Positions 26,187 through 36,138 are shown, counted from the first letter of the stretch. The stretch is 64,000 bases of DNA from Sphingomonas suaedae (GCF_007833215.1 NZ_CP042239.1:1054001-1118000); one strand, 5' to 3'. Translations and numbers: made by a program. The notes: generated by a model not told the origin, from the letters alone.

Positions 26187-27503
26187 ATGCCCGACCACGC
26201 GACCTCCTCCTCCCCCGCCGTCCAGCGCCAGCTCGACCGTCTCTGGGCGCTCGGCCCCGGTGCCGATGTCCTCGGGCTCAGCCGCATCACCGCGCTGCTC
26301 GACCGGATCGGCAACCCGCACCTGCGCCTCCCCCCCGTGCTCCATGTCGCGGGGACCAACGGCAAGGGTTCGACCTGCGCCTTCATCCGCGCCGCGGTCG
26401 AGGCTGCGGGCCTCACCGCGCATGTCTATTCCAGCCCGCATCTGGTCCGCTTCAATGAGCGTATTCGCCTTGGCGGTAAGCTGATCGACGACGCCACCCT
26501 CGCCACCCTGCTCGAACAGGTGCTCGACGCCGGTGGAGACATCGGCGCGAGCTTCTTCGAGGTCACCACCGCCGCCGCCTTCCTCGCCTTCGCGCGCACC
26601 CCGGCGGACGCGTGCATCATCGAAGTGGGCCTTGGCGGGCGGCTGGACGCGACCAACGTCACCCAAACCCCCGCAGCCTGCGCCATCGCTCAGCTCGGCA
26701 TCGACCATCAGGCATTCCTCGGCGACACCGCCGAAGCCATCGCGGGGGAAAAGGCCGGCATCGCCAAGCCCGGCGTCCCGCTCGTCACCATGTCCTATGG
26801 CGACAGCGTCACCGCGCGCATCGCCGAAGTCGCCGCCGCAGCCCAAGCCCCGGTCCACGCCCGCGGCACCGCATGGGACTTCACCGTCACCCCCGATCGC
26901 CTGATCTACCGCGACGCGCAGGGCGAGGTCGGAACCCCGCTCCCCATCCTCGCCGGACCGCACCAGCCCGCCAACCTCGCGCTCGCCATCGCCACGCTGC
27001 GCCATCAGACCGCGCTCGCCATCCCCGACAGCGCCTTCGCCAGCGCCGCCACCGCCGCGCGCTGGCCCGCGCGGATGCAGCGCCTGACCCCCGGCCCGCT
27101 CCACGCCCTCCTGCCCGCCGGAGCGGAGATCTGGCTCGACGGCGGCCATAACGAAGCCGCAGCCCAATCGGTCAGCGCCACCCTGGCGCAGGTCGCGAAC
27201 GGCCGCCCCGCGCACCTGATCCTCGGCATGTTGTCGAACAAGGACGCGACCGGCCTGCTCGCCCCCTTCGCCCCGCTCGCCGCCAGCTTCACTGCGGTCC
27301 CCGTGCCGGGCCACGCGCACCATGATCCTGAGGCGCTCGCCGGCACCGCCCGCGCGCTCGGCATCGCCACCACCGCCACCGCGCCCGACGTCCCGACCGC
27401 GCTCGCCACCCTTCAGGCCGGCGAGGCACCGCTGATCCTTATCCTCGGCTCGCTCTACCTTGCGGGTGAAGTGCTCCGCGCAAACGACGAATTGCCCGAC
27501 TGA
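26187..27503 (+). CDS. folC: Bifunctional folylpolyglutamate synthase / dihydrofolate synthase
   Basis: Adds glutamate to dihydropteroate and to folates. 438 residues. The Mur-ligase-type P-loop is VAGTNGKGSTCAFI; AHVYSSPHLVRFNERI and GLGGRLDATNV are the family blocks; the C-terminal domain has LDGGHNEAAAQ. The DNA upstream of the ATG is C-rich with no strong Shine-Dalgarno. In relatives it follows accD directly, so here it may need its own promoter, unless messages run through the inserted block. Confidence 0.95.
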   Translation: MPDHATSSSPAVQRQLDRLWALGPGADVLGLSRITALLDRIGNPHLRLPPVLHVAGTNGKGSTCAFIRAAVEAAGLTAHVYSSPHLVRFNERIRLGGKLIDDATLATLLEQVLDAGGDIGASFFEVTTAAAFLAFARTPADACIIEVGLGGRLDATNVTQTPAACAIAQLGIDHQAFLGDTAEAIAGEKAGIAKPGVPLVTMSYGDSVTARIAEVAAAAQAPVHARGTAWDFTVTPDRLIYRDAQGEVGTPLPILAGPHQPANLALAIATLRHQTALAIPDSAFASAATAARWPARMQRLTPGPLHALLPAGAEIWLDGGHNEAAAQSVSATLAQVANGRPAHLILGMLSNKDATGLLAPFAPLAASFTAVPVPGHAHHDPEALAGTARALGIATTATAPDVPTALATLQAGEAPLILILGSLYLAGEVLRANDELPD

Positions 27504-27508
27504 TCGTT

Positions 27509-27527
27509 ATTGCGATTGACTATCAAT
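27509..27527 (+). promoter_or_regulatory. Possible Fur box upstream of the DUF6628 gene
   Basis: ATTGCGATTGACTATCAAT is a partly palindromic 19-base AT-rich site just after folC. It resembles Fur-type operators of alphaproteobacteria (TTGCGA...TATCAAT). It ends 43 bases before the TTG start of the DUF6628 gene. Iron control is an inference from this resemblance alone. Confidence 0.4.
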
Positions 27528-27570
27528 ACCAGATGGGCAGACTGGCACTCCTGACCAAGGAGTCGCTCTT

Positions 27571-28020
27571 TTGCGCCATTCGTCCCCTCGCCCGCTCGCC
27601 TCCGCCGCGCTCGGCCACAGCCTGCCCCGCCTCCAGCCGGAGGATCCCGCGGCGCGCCTGTTGCTGTTCGGCATTCGTCAACTGGGCGCGAACGGCCTCA
27701 ACGACGCCGCCGCCGCCCATGCGTTCGTCACAGCCTTCGGCACCGGATTTCGCCGCCCGCTGCTGCTGCTTCGCACGCTGATGGCGGAAATGTCGGCGGC
27801 GAGTGCCGGGCCGATCCAGATCGCCCCATGGTGCTGCGCCCGCATGACGGCGTCGGAGGGCGCATTGCTGGATCTCATCGCGCAGGCCGAACGCGATTCG
27901 GAGCGGGCGCGCTTTCTGCTCTCCGATCTGCTCGGCATTCGGCGCGTCGATGGCGTACTGGCAACCGCACACGCGCTCGCCAACGCCTTCGCCGATGCCG
28001 GGTTGCCGGTGGAGGTCTAG
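27571..28020 (+). CDS. DUF6628 family protein (TTG start)
   Basis: 149 residues of a small family I know from sphingomonads (DUF6628), function unknown. Conserved stretches are AARLLLFGIRQLGANGLNDAAAAHAF, GFRRPLLLLRTLMAEM, APWCCARMTASEGALLDLI and LLGIRRVDGVLATAHAL. The paired cysteines (WCCAR) could bind metal. The start is TTG at 27571, set by a very good AAGGAG eight bases upstream. It converges with the ampG-like gene, and the two coding ends overlap by four bases. Confidence 0.75.
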   Translation: MRHSSPRPLASAALGHSLPRLQPEDPAARLLLFGIRQLGANGLNDAAAAHAFVTAFGTGFRRPLLLLRTLMAEMSAASAGPIQIAPWCCARMTASEGALLDLIAQAERDSERARFLLSDLLGIRRVDGVLATAHALANAFADAGLPVEV

Positions 28021-29699
28021 CCCCGGATCACCGGCGCGTCGGCTTCGTCCTCGGCCCGCGCATCGCCTTCACCCTCGGTCCCGGCATTGCCGATCGACTT
28101 GTCGACCAATCCGGTGCGCATCATCCACCAGAAGATCACGACTCCCGGCAACGCCAGCAGCGTCGTGAACAGATAATAGTTCACATAGCCCATGCCCTCG
28201 ATCAGCCGCCCCGCGCTGGTCCCCGACAGGAACCGGCCGAGGATGCTCGCAGCGGCCGAGAGCAACGCGAACTGGGTCGCGGTGAAGCTCAAATTGCACA
28301 GCGCGGACAGGTACGCGACCACGCACACCCCGCCGACACCGCTCGCGAAATTCTCGAACCCCATCGCCAGCGCCATGCCGATATTGCTCTTCCCGCTCGC
28401 CGCCAGCCAGGCAAAGGCGGCATTGGAAATCATCATCAGAAACAGGCTGAGCAGCACCGACCGCTTCATACCGAGCTTCACATAGAGGACGCCGCCGACA
28501 AAGATGCCGAGGAGCAGCGCGGCGAACCCGACGATTACGTCGTAAAAGGCGATCTCCTTGAGCGTATAGCCGAGGTCATTGAACAACAGCCGCAGCGTCA
28601 GGTTCGCGAGCGTATCCCCCAGCTTGTGCACCAGCACGAACAGCAGCACGACCAGCCCGCCATCGCGTTTGAAGAACTCGATCAGCGGTCCGACCTTGCC
28701 GCTCTCTACGGCGGTCATCGATATCGGCTTGAGCGTCGCGATGCCAAGCAGCAGCACCGCACCGACCAGCACCAGCGCGATCGCCACCGGATCGGCCCAG
28801 CCGAACCACAGCCCCGCCGTTACGCCCGCGACCGGCACCAGCCCCAGCCAGGCCAGTGCACTCGGCTTGCCCGCATCGCGCGCGCGCCGTGCAGTCAGGT
28901 CGAACAGGGGAAAGAGATAGCCGACCAGCACCATGTTGGAGAGGATGTTCACCTCCAGCACCTGGTCCATCCAGCGCGCGGCGAGATAGACGGGCACGAA
29001 GGCGAGGATAAACGCTAGGTAGGGCTTCTGCCCCATCCGCTCGGGCCACTCGCGGAACACCTTGCGCACGGGCTCGCCGACGATCAGCCCGGCCAGCACT
29101 GCGGGCAGCGCGAAGATCGCACACACGGCATAGGCGACGCCCCAGCCCGCGCCCTCGGCAACATAGAGCGCCAGTCCGCCCGCCGCCGCGGCTCCGATCC
29201 GCCAGCCATATTGCGACATGCCGGACCCCACGCCCAGCTGGCGCGGCTCCAGCAATTCGATGCGATAGGCGTCGATCACGATGTCGAACGTCGCACCCGC
29301 CAGCCCGACCATGATCGCCGCGACCGCGACCCAGCCGAGCGACGCTTTCGGATCGAGGCTACCAAGGAAGATCACCGCCGCCGCCACCAGCGCGCCGGTG
29401 ACGATCAGCCAGCTGCGCCGCGCGCCGATCGCGCCCAGCACCGGAATGCGGAACTTGTCCACCACCGGCGCCCAGGCCCATTTGAGATTATAGGCGAGGA
29501 AGGTCAGCGCAAATGCGGTCACCGCGGACTTGGTGATCCCGTCCTGCGCCAGCCGCGTCGTCAGCGTCGCGCCGATCATCGCGAAGGGGAAGCCCGACGA
29601 GATGCCGAGCGCGAGCGCGGCGAGCGGCGCCTTTTCGAAATAGGGGCGAATGCCGTCGATCAACGACCCGCCCCCTGCCGCCTTCACCGCGTCGCTCAT
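28017..29699 (-). CDS. ampG: AmpG-type muropeptide permease (MFS)
   Basis: 560-residue inner membrane transporter with about 12-14 membrane segments. The AmpG family imports anhydro-muropeptides released from the cell wall for recycling, and it influences beta-lactamase induction where an AmpR system exists. Seen: PLAALALGISSGFPFAMIGATLTTRLAQDGI, FLAYNLKWAWAPVVDKFRIPVLG and GMSQYGWRIGAAAAGGLALYVAE. Length and segment order fit AmpG rather than a drug exporter. It stands alone on the minus strand, downstream of the response regulator gene. Confidence 0.87.
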   Translation of the reverse strand: MSDAVKAAGGGSLIDGIRPYFEKAPLAALALGISSGFPFAMIGATLTTRLAQDGITKSAVTAFALTFLAYNLKWAWAPVVDKFRIPVLGAIGARRSWLIVTGALVAAAVIFLGSLDPKASLGWVAVAAIMVGLAGATFDIVIDAYRIELLEPRQLGVGSGMSQYGWRIGAAAAGGLALYVAEGAGWGVAYAVCAIFALPAVLAGLIVGEPVRKVFREWPERMGQKPYLAFILAFVPVYLAARWMDQVLEVNILSNMVLVGYLFPLFDLTARRARDAGKPSALAWLGLVPVAGVTAGLWFGWADPVAIALVLVGAVLLLGIATLKPISMTAVESGKVGPLIEFFKRDGGLVVLLFVLVHKLGDTLANLTLRLLFNDLGYTLKEIAFYDVIVGFAALLLGIFVGGVLYVKLGMKRSVLLSLFLMMISNAAFAWLAASGKSNIGMALAMGFENFASGVGGVCVVAYLSALCNLSFTATQFALLSAAASILGRFLSGTSAGRLIEGMGYVNYYLFTTLLALPGVVIFWWMMRTGLVDKSIGNAGTEGEGDARAEDEADAPVIRG

Positions 29700-29764
29700 G
29701 CAATCCCCCTCATTCCGGGGCAGACCCTAGCGGCAAAATCGGCGCTGCAAAGCCCGGCGCCGGA

Positions 29765-30199
29765 TTATTGCGCGGCGGACTGGAACAGGCGCAAGCCGGG
29801 CGGAAGCCGCTTGGGCATTTTGCCCTCGCCCAGCGCCTCGCAAATGTCGATCGCGGCGAGCAGGTCGCGCTGCTTGTAGGGCTTGGTCAGGCACCCGAGG
29901 CCAATTGCCTGGATCTCCCCCGGATCGCGCCCCGATACGATCAGCACGGGGATATTCTCCGCGCACGCCGCATGGGCGACATCGGCGCCATTGCCATCGC
30001 GCAGTCCGAGATCGACCAGAACGATATCGGGCTTCTCAGCAGCGATGATATGACCGATCGCCTCGCCCACCGAATCGGTGGTCGCGACGACGGTAAACCC
30101 TTCCTCCGTCAGATAATGTTCGGCGTCGAACGCGACCAGGGGTTCGTCCTCGACGATCAGAACCCGCACGATCCGCCGCTTCTTCTTTCCGAACACCAT
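29765..30199 (-). CDS. Single-domain response regulator
   Basis: 144-residue receiver domain with no output domain. The acidic pocket is VLIVEDEP, the phosphoacceptor is D63 in IVLVDLGLRDGNG, and the conserved Lys is in CLTKPYKQRDL. A short tail follows. I set the start at ATG 30199; an open frame 74 codons longer has no family support. Stand-alone receivers of this type usually pass phosphate in a relay; no kinase gene is nearby. It diverges from the rluB-like gene. Confidence 0.87.
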   Translation of the reverse strand: MVFGKKKRRIVRVLIVEDEPLVAFDAEHYLTEEGFTVVATTDSVGEAIGHIIAAEKPDIVLVDLGLRDGNGADVAHAACAENIPVLIVSGRDPGEIQAIGLGCLTKPYKQRDLLAAIDICEALGEGKMPKRLPPGLRLFQSAAQ

Positions 30200-30302
30200 T
30201 TCCCACCCGAACGTTACGGACCTAGAACGCGCTACGCCCGGTCCGGGTTCGTTCGCGCACAAGATTTTTGCGCCAAACCCAAAGCCGCTGTATCGCGCGC
30301 CC

Positions 30303-31643
30303 ATGTCCCCTTCATCCCCCCAGGAATCCGCCCGACAAGGCGAGCGTATCGCAAAGCTGCTCGCCCGTGCCGGAATCGCGTCGCGGCGAGAGATCGAACG
30401 CATGATCGCCGAAGGGCGCATCGCGCTCGAGGGTCAGACCCTGACGACCCCTGCGACGGTCCTCACCTCGCTCCACGGCGTCACCGTCGACGGCAATCCG
30501 GTCGCGGCGCCCGCGCCCGCCCGCCTGTTCCGCTTCCACAAGCCCGCCGGCCTGCTGACGACCGAGCGCGATCCTGCGGGGCGCCCGACCATCTATGACA
30601 AATTGCCCCGAGGGCTGCCCCGGCTGATGCCCGTCGGCCGTCTCGACCTCTCGACCGAGGGGCTGTTGCTGATGACCACCGATGGCGAATTGAAGCGGCA
30701 GCTCGAACTCCCCGCCACCGGCGTGGAGCGCAGCTATCGCGCCCGCGCCTATGGCCAGGTCAGCCAGGAGCAGCTTGAAGAGCTGATGCTCGGCGTCGAG
30801 ATCGAGGGCGTCCGCTACGGCCCGATCAACGCCAATCTGGAACGCCGCACCGGCGCGAATGTGTGGATCGAACTGACCCTGACCGAGGGCAAGAACCGCG
30901 AGGTCCGCCGCGTCCTCGAACATCTGGGGCTCAAGGTCAGCCGCCTGATCCGCACCCGCTACGGCCCCTTCCATCTCGGCGATATGCCGGTCGGGGCGGC
31001 CGACGAAATCCGCCAGCACGACCTGATCGTCTTCCGCAAGGCGCTGACCGGCCCCGGCGGCGGCAAGGCCGCCTCGAACCTCCAGCTTTCCGGCAAATCC
31101 AAGGCCGTCGATGCCGAGCCGGAGGACGCATCCGCGGAACCCGCCGCCGCGCCGCCAGCGAACCGCGCCGAGCGTCGCAAGGCCGGCGCGCAGCCGCCGG
31201 CAAACAATCGCGAGCCCGAAGCCTACAAACCCGCCCGCGTCCAGCGTCCCAAGGCAGAGAAGAAGGGTCCGGAGAAGTTCGGCGTGGCCCAGCGCCGCCG
31301 TCACCAAGCCAAGACGCAGCGCCAAGCCAACCCCGCGCCGTTCAGTGAGGACCTGACAGAGGGGCAACGTCGAAAGCGACCCGATACCGCTGCGGGCGCT
31401 ATGCGCCCCTCGCGCAACCCGCGTCAGGATGCGCCCGCTCGAACCGCTCCCCCTTCCCCCAAAGGAAAGCCGTTCAAGGAGGCCCCCGCTGCCCGTCACG
31501 CCCAGCATGACGACGACGCCGGCCCGCTGCTCGACCGGCCCAAGCGCGCTTTCCGCCCCAACGACCGCCGCCCCGGCACCGCTTCGGGAAAACGTCCGCC
31601 CGCAGGAAAGGGCGGCCCCGCCAAGCAAGGCCCGCGCAAATGA
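30303..31643 (+). CDS. rluB: Ribosomal large-subunit pseudouridine synthase, RluB type, with disordered tail
   Basis: 446 residues. An N-terminal S4 domain (RIAKLLARAGIASRREIERMIAEGRI, about 15-60) is followed by the RsuA/RluB/E/F catalytic domain; the catalytic Asp is in PVGRLDLSTEGLLLMTTDGEL. NREVRRVLEHLGLKVSRLIRTRYGPF closes the core near residue 235. The last 200 residues are lysine/proline/arginine-rich and disordered, common in alphaproteobacterial members and probably RNA-binding. RluB modifies 23S rRNA near position 2605; exact specificity is inferred. It overlaps rsmD by four bases. Confidence 0.9.
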   Translation: MSPSSPQESARQGERIAKLLARAGIASRREIERMIAEGRIALEGQTLTTPATVLTSLHGVTVDGNPVAAPAPARLFRFHKPAGLLTTERDPAGRPTIYDKLPRGLPRLMPVGRLDLSTEGLLLMTTDGELKRQLELPATGVERSYRARAYGQVSQEQLEELMLGVEIEGVRYGPINANLERRTGANVWIELTLTEGKNREVRRVLEHLGLKVSRLIRTRYGPFHLGDMPVGAADEIRQHDLIVFRKALTGPGGGKAASNLQLSGKSKAVDAEPEDASAEPAAAPPANRAERRKAGAQPPANNREPEAYKPARVQRPKAEKKGPEKFGVAQRRRHQAKTQRQANPAPFSEDLTEGQRRKRPDTAAGAMRPSRNPRQDAPARTAPPSPKGKPFKEAPAARHAQHDDDAGPLLDRPKRAFRPNDRRPGTASGKRPPAGKGGPAKQGPRK

Positions 31644-32179
31644 GGATCATCGCCGGAACCTGGCGCGGCCGCCCGCTCGTCGCACCCAAGGGCGACGCCA
31701 CCCGCCCCACCGCCGATCGCACGCGCGAGGCATTGTTCTCGATGCTCACCAGCCGGGTCGGCAGCTTCGAGGGGCTGGCGGTGGCCGACCTGTTCGCCGG
31801 ATCGGGCGCGCTGGGGTTCGAGGCGCTCTCGCGCGGCGCCGCCTCCTGTCTGTTCGTCGAACAGGACCGCGCCGCGCTCGACGCGCTGCGCCTCAATGCC
31901 GACAAGCTCGGCGTCCGCCCGGATATCCGCGCCACCTCGGTCCTGGCGCTCGGCCCGGCGCCCAAGCCGCTCGACCTCATCATGATGGACCCGCCCTATG
32001 GCACCGGCGCGGGCGCCGTCGCGCTCGACAAGCTCGCCCGGCTCGGTTGGACCAGTGCTGCGACATGGATCAGCATCGAGACGGCCAAGGGCGAAACGGT
32101 GACGGTCGACGGATTTGAAACCGATACGGAGCGGGTTCACGGCAAGGCGATGCTGACGATCTTGCGGCAGGCGACCTGA
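31640..32179 (+). CDS. rsmD: 16S rRNA (guanine(966)-N2)-methyltransferase
   Basis: S-adenosylmethionine-dependent methyltransferase acting on 16S rRNA in the small-subunit precursor. 179 residues. MRIIAGTWRGRPL and RPTADRTREALFSML are the RsmD N-terminal signatures, VADLFAGSGALGFEALSRGA is the SAM loop, and LIMMDPPYGTGAGA is the DPPY-type catalytic motif. It starts inside the rluB stop (ATGA), linking two rRNA modification genes. Confidence 0.94.
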   Translation: MRIIAGTWRGRPLVAPKGDATRPTADRTREALFSMLTSRVGSFEGLAVADLFAGSGALGFEALSRGAASCLFVEQDRAALDALRLNADKLGVRPDIRATSVLALGPAPKPLDLIMMDPPYGTGAGAVALDKLARLGWTSAATWISIETAKGETVTVDGFETDTERVHGKAMLTILRQAT

Positions 32180-32196
32180 CAGCGCATAATTGCGGC

Positions 32197-32391
32197 ATGG
32201 GAAAGCTCGACCCGATCGTCTCGGAATTCGAAACCGAGGAAGACGCGCAAGCCTATGACACCTGGTTTCGCGCGCAGGTGGAGGCTGGGCTCGCGTCGAC
32301 CAAGCCGCGAATTCCACACGACGAAGTGATGGCGCGTATCAGGGAAATACTGGACGGAAAGCGCCGTGCTGGGCCTCCGTTGGGAAGCTGA
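32197..32391 (+). CDS. Antitoxin of a type II toxin-antitoxin pair
   Basis: 64 residues. MGKLDPIVSEFETEEDAQAY and RIPHDEVMARIREILDGKR match the small 'stability determinant' antitoxins found next to ParE/RelE toxins. It has no separate DNA-binding domain that I can recognise. The toxin start lies 26 bases inside its 3' end, the usual coupled arrangement in which the antitoxin comes first. The pair follows rsmD by 17 bases and may have its own weak promoter. Confidence 0.75.
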   Translation: MGKLDPIVSEFETEEDAQAYDTWFRAQVEAGLASTKPRIPHDEVMARIREILDGKRRAGPPLGS

Positions 32392-32641
32392 CGCGCTTCT
32401 TCAGTTCGAGTTGCTGATCCAGTTCGTCCGGGATCGGGATGAGCGAGCGGCAGAGGCGCTCGCCCGAAGGATCGGTGATGGCGCTGAGCGGATACGCCAT
32501 TTCCCGGAGTCCGGGCGTCCCGGCCGGGTCGATGGCACGCGCGAATTGATCGTCCACCCGAATTATCTGGTCGTCTACCAGATCGTGCCCGAGTCGATCG
32601 ATATAATCCGGCTGCTTCACTCCCGCCAACGCTATCCCTAG
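32366..32641 (+). CDS. ParE/RelE superfamily toxin
   Basis: 91 residues of the ParE/RelE fold: LRWEADALLQFELLIQFVRDRDERAAEALARRIGDGAERIRHFPESGRPGR ends in the typical FPxxGRxG turn, and ELIVHPNYLVVYQIVPESIDIIRLLHSRQRYP is the classic ending (LHxRQxYP). The RQ-P end favours the ParE-type gyrase poison over RelE mRNA cleavage, but this is inference. The start is GTG at 32366, overlapping the antitoxin by 26 bases. Confidence 0.85.
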   Translation: MLGLRWEADALLQFELLIQFVRDRDERAAEALARRIGDGAERIRHFPESGRPGRVDGTRELIVHPNYLVVYQIVPESIDIIRLLHSRQRYP

Positions 32642-32678
32642 CCGCAACGGCTCCCCGAAAGAAGCCGCCGCCCGAGCA

Positions 32679-34781
32679 TCACGGCAGCATCCGCACGCCC
32701 GGCTCGCGATCCCAATAGCGCTTCGCCGCCGCTTCTACGAAGCCATCGTCCAGCCCGACGACACCCGCATCCGGCTCCACCCCGGCCTTGTCGAGCAGCG
32801 GCTTCGACGCCTCGCTCGCGCCGATCGCCTTGAGGTGCCCAAAGGCATCCATCACGAACTGCACCGCCGCGCCTTCCTTGAGCAGCATCTTGGTGCCCTC
32901 ATCCGACAGCGCGATGGCAATGGCATCGGCCATGACCGACGGATAGCCCGCGAGCTGCGCATCGGCCTTCAACATCGACCCGTCGGACAGCTTCGCGCCG
33001 CCGACCTTGGGCGCGACGATCACGGCGCGCGCCCCGGCCTTCTCGATCGCCTTGGTCAGCTTGCCGACTGTCCCGGCGTCCGAACCATCGGCGACCAGGA
33101 TCGCGATCGTCTGGCCCTTTATGCCATCCGGCTCCAGCGGCCCGCCGATGATCCGCAGCGCCGGCGACAAATCCATGTCCTGCACCGGGGCCGCCGCCTT
33201 GGACGGCTTGGGCACCGGCATGTTCAGTCCGTCGGCGACGCGCTTGGCGAGGTCGGGATCGACATTGCCGAGATTGGCCATCATCCGCTCGCGGATATGC
33301 TCGAGCCCGACCTTGGACAGCTCGAACACCAAAGCGAAGGCGACATGCGCCTGTTCCGGCTCGGCCAGCGAGCGATAGAACAGCCGCGCCTGGCTGTAAT
33401 GATCGGCGAAGCTCTCCGGCCGCACGCGCAGCTTGTCGCCCTGTTCCTCCTCAGCGGCACGGCCGCGATCGGTGACGAAGCCGGTCACCGGGCATTCGCG
33501 CGGGCCGGTCTCCTCGCCCGTCATGTCCAGGCTGTTCGGCTCGTAATTTGCGCGCCCCTTGGGCACGTTCATCTGCATCTGCCCGTCGCGCTGGAAGTTC
33601 ATCACCGGGCATTTGGGCGCGTTGATCGGCAGCTGGTGGAAATTGGCGGTGCCCAGCCGGCTCTTCTGCGTGTCGAGGTACGAGAACAGGCGCCCCTGCA
33701 GCAGCGGATCGTTGGTGAAATCGATCCCCGGCACGACATTGCCGGGGCAATAGGCAACCTGTTCGGTCTCGGCGAAGAAATTGTCGGGACAGCGATCGAG
33801 CACCATCCGTCCGATGATCCGCACCGGCAGCACTTCCTCGGGAATGATCTTGGTCGGGTCGAGCACGTCATAGGGCAGGCTGTCGGCGAATTCCGCGTCG
33901 AACGCCTGGATGCCCAGCTCCCATTCGGGGAAGTCGCCGCGGTCGATCGCTTCGAACAGGTCGCGGCGGTGGAAATCGGGATCGGCGCCGGCGATCTTCA
34001 CCGCCTCGTCCCAGCAGGTCGACTGCACGCCCTGCTTGGGCTTCCAGTGGAACTTGACGAAGGTCGACTTGCCCTTGGCATTGACCATGCGGAAGGTGTG
34101 AATGCCGAACCCCTCCATCGTGCGCAGCGAGCGCGGGATGGTGCGGTCGCTCATCGCCCACATGATCATATGCGTCGATTCGGGCATCAGGCTGATGAAG
34201 TCCCAGAAGGTATCGTGCGCCGACGCCGCCTGCGGATAGCCGCGATCGGCCTCCATCTTCACCGAATGGATCAGGTCGGGGAACTTGATCGCGTCCTGGA
34301 TGAAGAACACCGGGATGTTGTTGCCGACCAGGTCCCAATTGCCCTCTTCGGTATAGAATTTGACGGCAAATCCGCGCACGTCGCGCGGCGTGTCGACCGA
34401 TCCGGCGCCGCCCGCCACGGTCGAAAACCGCGTGAACACCGGCGTCTTCTTGCCCTTCGCGCTGAAGGGCGCCGCGCGGGTGAGGTCCGACAGATCCTCA
34501 TAACTTTCGAAATAGCCATGCGCCGCAGAACCACGCGCGTGCACGATCCGCTCGGGGATGCGCTCATGGTCGAAATGGAAGATCTTCTCGCGCAGCACGA
34601 AATCTTCCAGCAGCACCGGCCCGCGCGCGCCGGACTTCAGCTGGTTCTGGTTGTCGGAGACGCGGATGCCCTGATTGGTCGTCAGGTGATCAGTGCTCGC
34701 ATGATCGCCCTTGGCCGGGATACGCTGATGGGTCTCGCCACCATTGCCGGTTTCGGTGTCGAAGCGTGTGTCGTCTGCCAT
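32679..34781 (-). CDS. katE: Large-subunit catalase (HPII/KatE type)
   Basis: Breaks down hydrogen peroxide. 700 residues, the large clade-2 form. The catalase core runs to about residue 515: the active-site His is in [15 protein letters not shown], the Asn is in [16 protein letters not shown], and the heme Tyr is in [14 protein letters not shown]. The C-terminal 180 residues form a flavodoxin/GATase-like domain ([20 protein letters not shown]). I chose ATG 34781 (AAGG upstream), eleven codons inside the longest frame. A hairpin at 34797-34825 separates it from the transporter gene upstream. Confidence 0.95.
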   Translation of the reverse strand: MADDTRFDTETGNGGETHQRIPAKGDHASTDHLTTNQGIRVSDNQNQLKSGARGPVLLEDFVLREKIFHFDHERIPERIVHARGSAAHGYFESYEDLSDLTRAAPFSAKGKKTPVFTRFSTVAGGAGSVDTPRDVRGFAVKFYTEEGNWDLVGNNIPVFFIQDAIKFPDLIHSVKMEADRGYPQAASAHDTFWDFISLMPESTHMIMWAMSDRTIPRSLRTMEGFGIHTFRMVNAKGKSTFVKFHWKPKQGVQSTCWDEAVKIAGADPDFHRRDLFEAIDRGDFPEWELGIQAFDAEFADSLPYDVLDPTKIIPEEVLPVRIIGRMVLDRCPDNFFAETEQVAYCPGNVVPGIDFTNDPLLQGRLFSYLDTQKSRLGTANFHQLPINAPKCPVMNFQRDGQMQMNVPKGRANYEPNSLDMTGEETGPRECPVTGFVTDRGRAAEEEQGDKLRVRPESFADHYSQARLFYRSLAEPEQAHVAFALVFELSKVGLEHIRERMMANLGNVDPDLAKRVADGLNMPVPKPSKAAAPVQDMDLSPALRIIGGPLEPDGIKGQTIAILVADGSDAGTVGKLTKAIEKAGARAVIVAPKVGGAKLSDGSMLKADAQLAGYPSVMADAIAIALSDEGTKMLLKEGAAVQFVMDAFGHLKAIGASEASKPLLDKAGVEPDAGVVGLDDGFVEAAAKRYWDREPGVRMLP

Positions 34782-34796
34782 GTCGGAAACCCTTGT

Positions 34797-34825
34797 GATG
34801 CCGTGCCCGCTCAACGGGCGGCATC
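34797..34825 (-). terminator. Hairpin between MFS gene and katE
   Basis: GATGCCG TGCCCG, loop CTCAA, CGGGC GGCATC: an 11-bp stem with a two-base bulge. It follows the end of the transporter gene on the minus strand and precedes the katE ATG by 15 bases. No T-run is visible, so it may act as a terminator or as a leader structure of katE. Confidence 0.5.
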
Positions 34826-34863
34826 GTCAAAGGGTGCATGGCAATCGTCGGCGTTAACCTCGA

Positions 34864-36138
34864 TCAGTGCGATTGTGCGCCGTCGCGTCCCTTGAGCGCC
34901 AGCAGCGCCACCAGACTCAGCGCGCCCGCCGCGCTCAGATACCAGCCGACCGGCATCAGCCCATGGTCCATCGCCAGCTTCTGTGCGATCACCGGGGTCA
35001 GCCCGCCACCGATCACCCCGGCGATGTTGAACGCCATCGACACGCCGGTATAGCGCACCCGGGGCGGGAACAGGTCGGTCAGCCACGCGCTCAGCGGCCC
35101 ATAGACGAACCCCATCGCGAACAGCAGCAGCGACAGGAACGCGAACACGCCGACCAGCCCCGCCCCCATCAGCGGCGCGATCACGAATCCGCTCGCCGCG
35201 ACCATCACGCACCCGCCCGCGAGCACGCGGCGCGGATCCCAGCGCGAATCCGCCGCCCAGGCCGCGAGATAGATCCCCGCCGCCATGAACAGGATCGCGA
35301 CCAGCTGAACCCCCAGGAAGTCGCCCTTTGCATAGCCCAGCGACTTGGTTCCCCAGCCCAGCAGAAAGGCGGTCGCGATATAATAGGTCGCGAAACAGCA
35401 TACCGCGCCGATCGTACCGCCGATCAGCACGCCGCCATGCCGGCCGACGACCTCGCCCAGCGGGACCTTGGCGGGCGGCGCTTCGGCGAGGCACGCCTTG
35501 AACTCGGGCGTTTCGCCCAGCTTCAATCGCACCCACAGCCCGACCAGCACCAGCGCCGCTGACAGCGCGAACGGAATTCGCCAGCCCCAGTCGGCGAATT
35601 GCTCCGGCGTCATCCAGGTCAGCAGCACCAGGAACAATCCGTTCGCGGCGATGAACCCCGCAGGCGCGCCCATTTGCGGGGCGCTCCCGAATCGCGCGCG
35701 CCACCCCGGCGGCGCATTCTCGACCGCCAGCAACGCCGCGCCGCCCCATTCGCCGCCCAGGCCGAAGCCCTGCCCGAAGCGCAGGAGGCACAATGCAAAG
35801 GGCGCGACCCACCCGGCCGCCTCATAGGTGGGCAGGAACGCCACCAATGTCGTCGACAGCCCCATCGTCAGCAGCGATGCGACCAAGGTCGCCTTGCGCC
35901 CGATGCGGTCGCCATAATGGCCGAACACCGCCGCACCGAACGGCCGCGCGAAGAAGGCCACGCCCAACGTCGCAAATGCCGCCATCTGCTGCACGCCCGG
36001 ATCGCCCGGCGGAAAGAAAATCTGGCCGAACACCAGGCTGGCGGCGGTCGCGTAGATATAGAAATCGTAGAACTCGATCCCCGTCCCCACGAAGCTCGCC
36101 CACAGCGCGCGCCGTCGCCGCGTCCGGTCAGCGTCCAT
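34864..36138 (-). CDS. MFS transporter, metabolite:H+ symporter type
   Basis: 424 residues, 12 membrane segments. The opening ALWASFVGTGIEFYDFYIYATAASLVFGQIFFPP is diagnostic of the MHS subfamily (ShiA, ProP, KgtP relatives), and RPFGAAVFGHYGDRIGRKATL is the MFS loop 2-3 motif. It would carry an organic acid, osmolyte or similar compound with protons; the substrate cannot be read off. The start ATG 36138 has an excellent GGAGGA. It is followed on the same strand by katE. Confidence 0.88.
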   Translation of the reverse strand: MDADRTRRRRALWASFVGTGIEFYDFYIYATAASLVFGQIFFPPGDPGVQQMAAFATLGVAFFARPFGAAVFGHYGDRIGRKATLVASLLTMGLSTTLVAFLPTYEAAGWVAPFALCLLRFGQGFGLGGEWGGAALLAVENAPPGWRARFGSAPQMGAPAGFIAANGLFLVLLTWMTPEQFADWGWRIPFALSAALVLVGLWVRLKLGETPEFKACLAEAPPAKVPLGEVVGRHGGVLIGGTIGAVCCFATYYIATAFLLGWGTKSLGYAKGDFLGVQLVAILFMAAGIYLAAWAADSRWDPRRVLAGGCVMVAASGFVIAPLMGAGLVGVFAFLSLLLFAMGFVYGPLSAWLTDLFPPRVRYTGVSMAFNIAGVIGGGLTPVIAQKLAMDHGLMPVGWYLSAAGALSLVALLALKGRDGAQSH

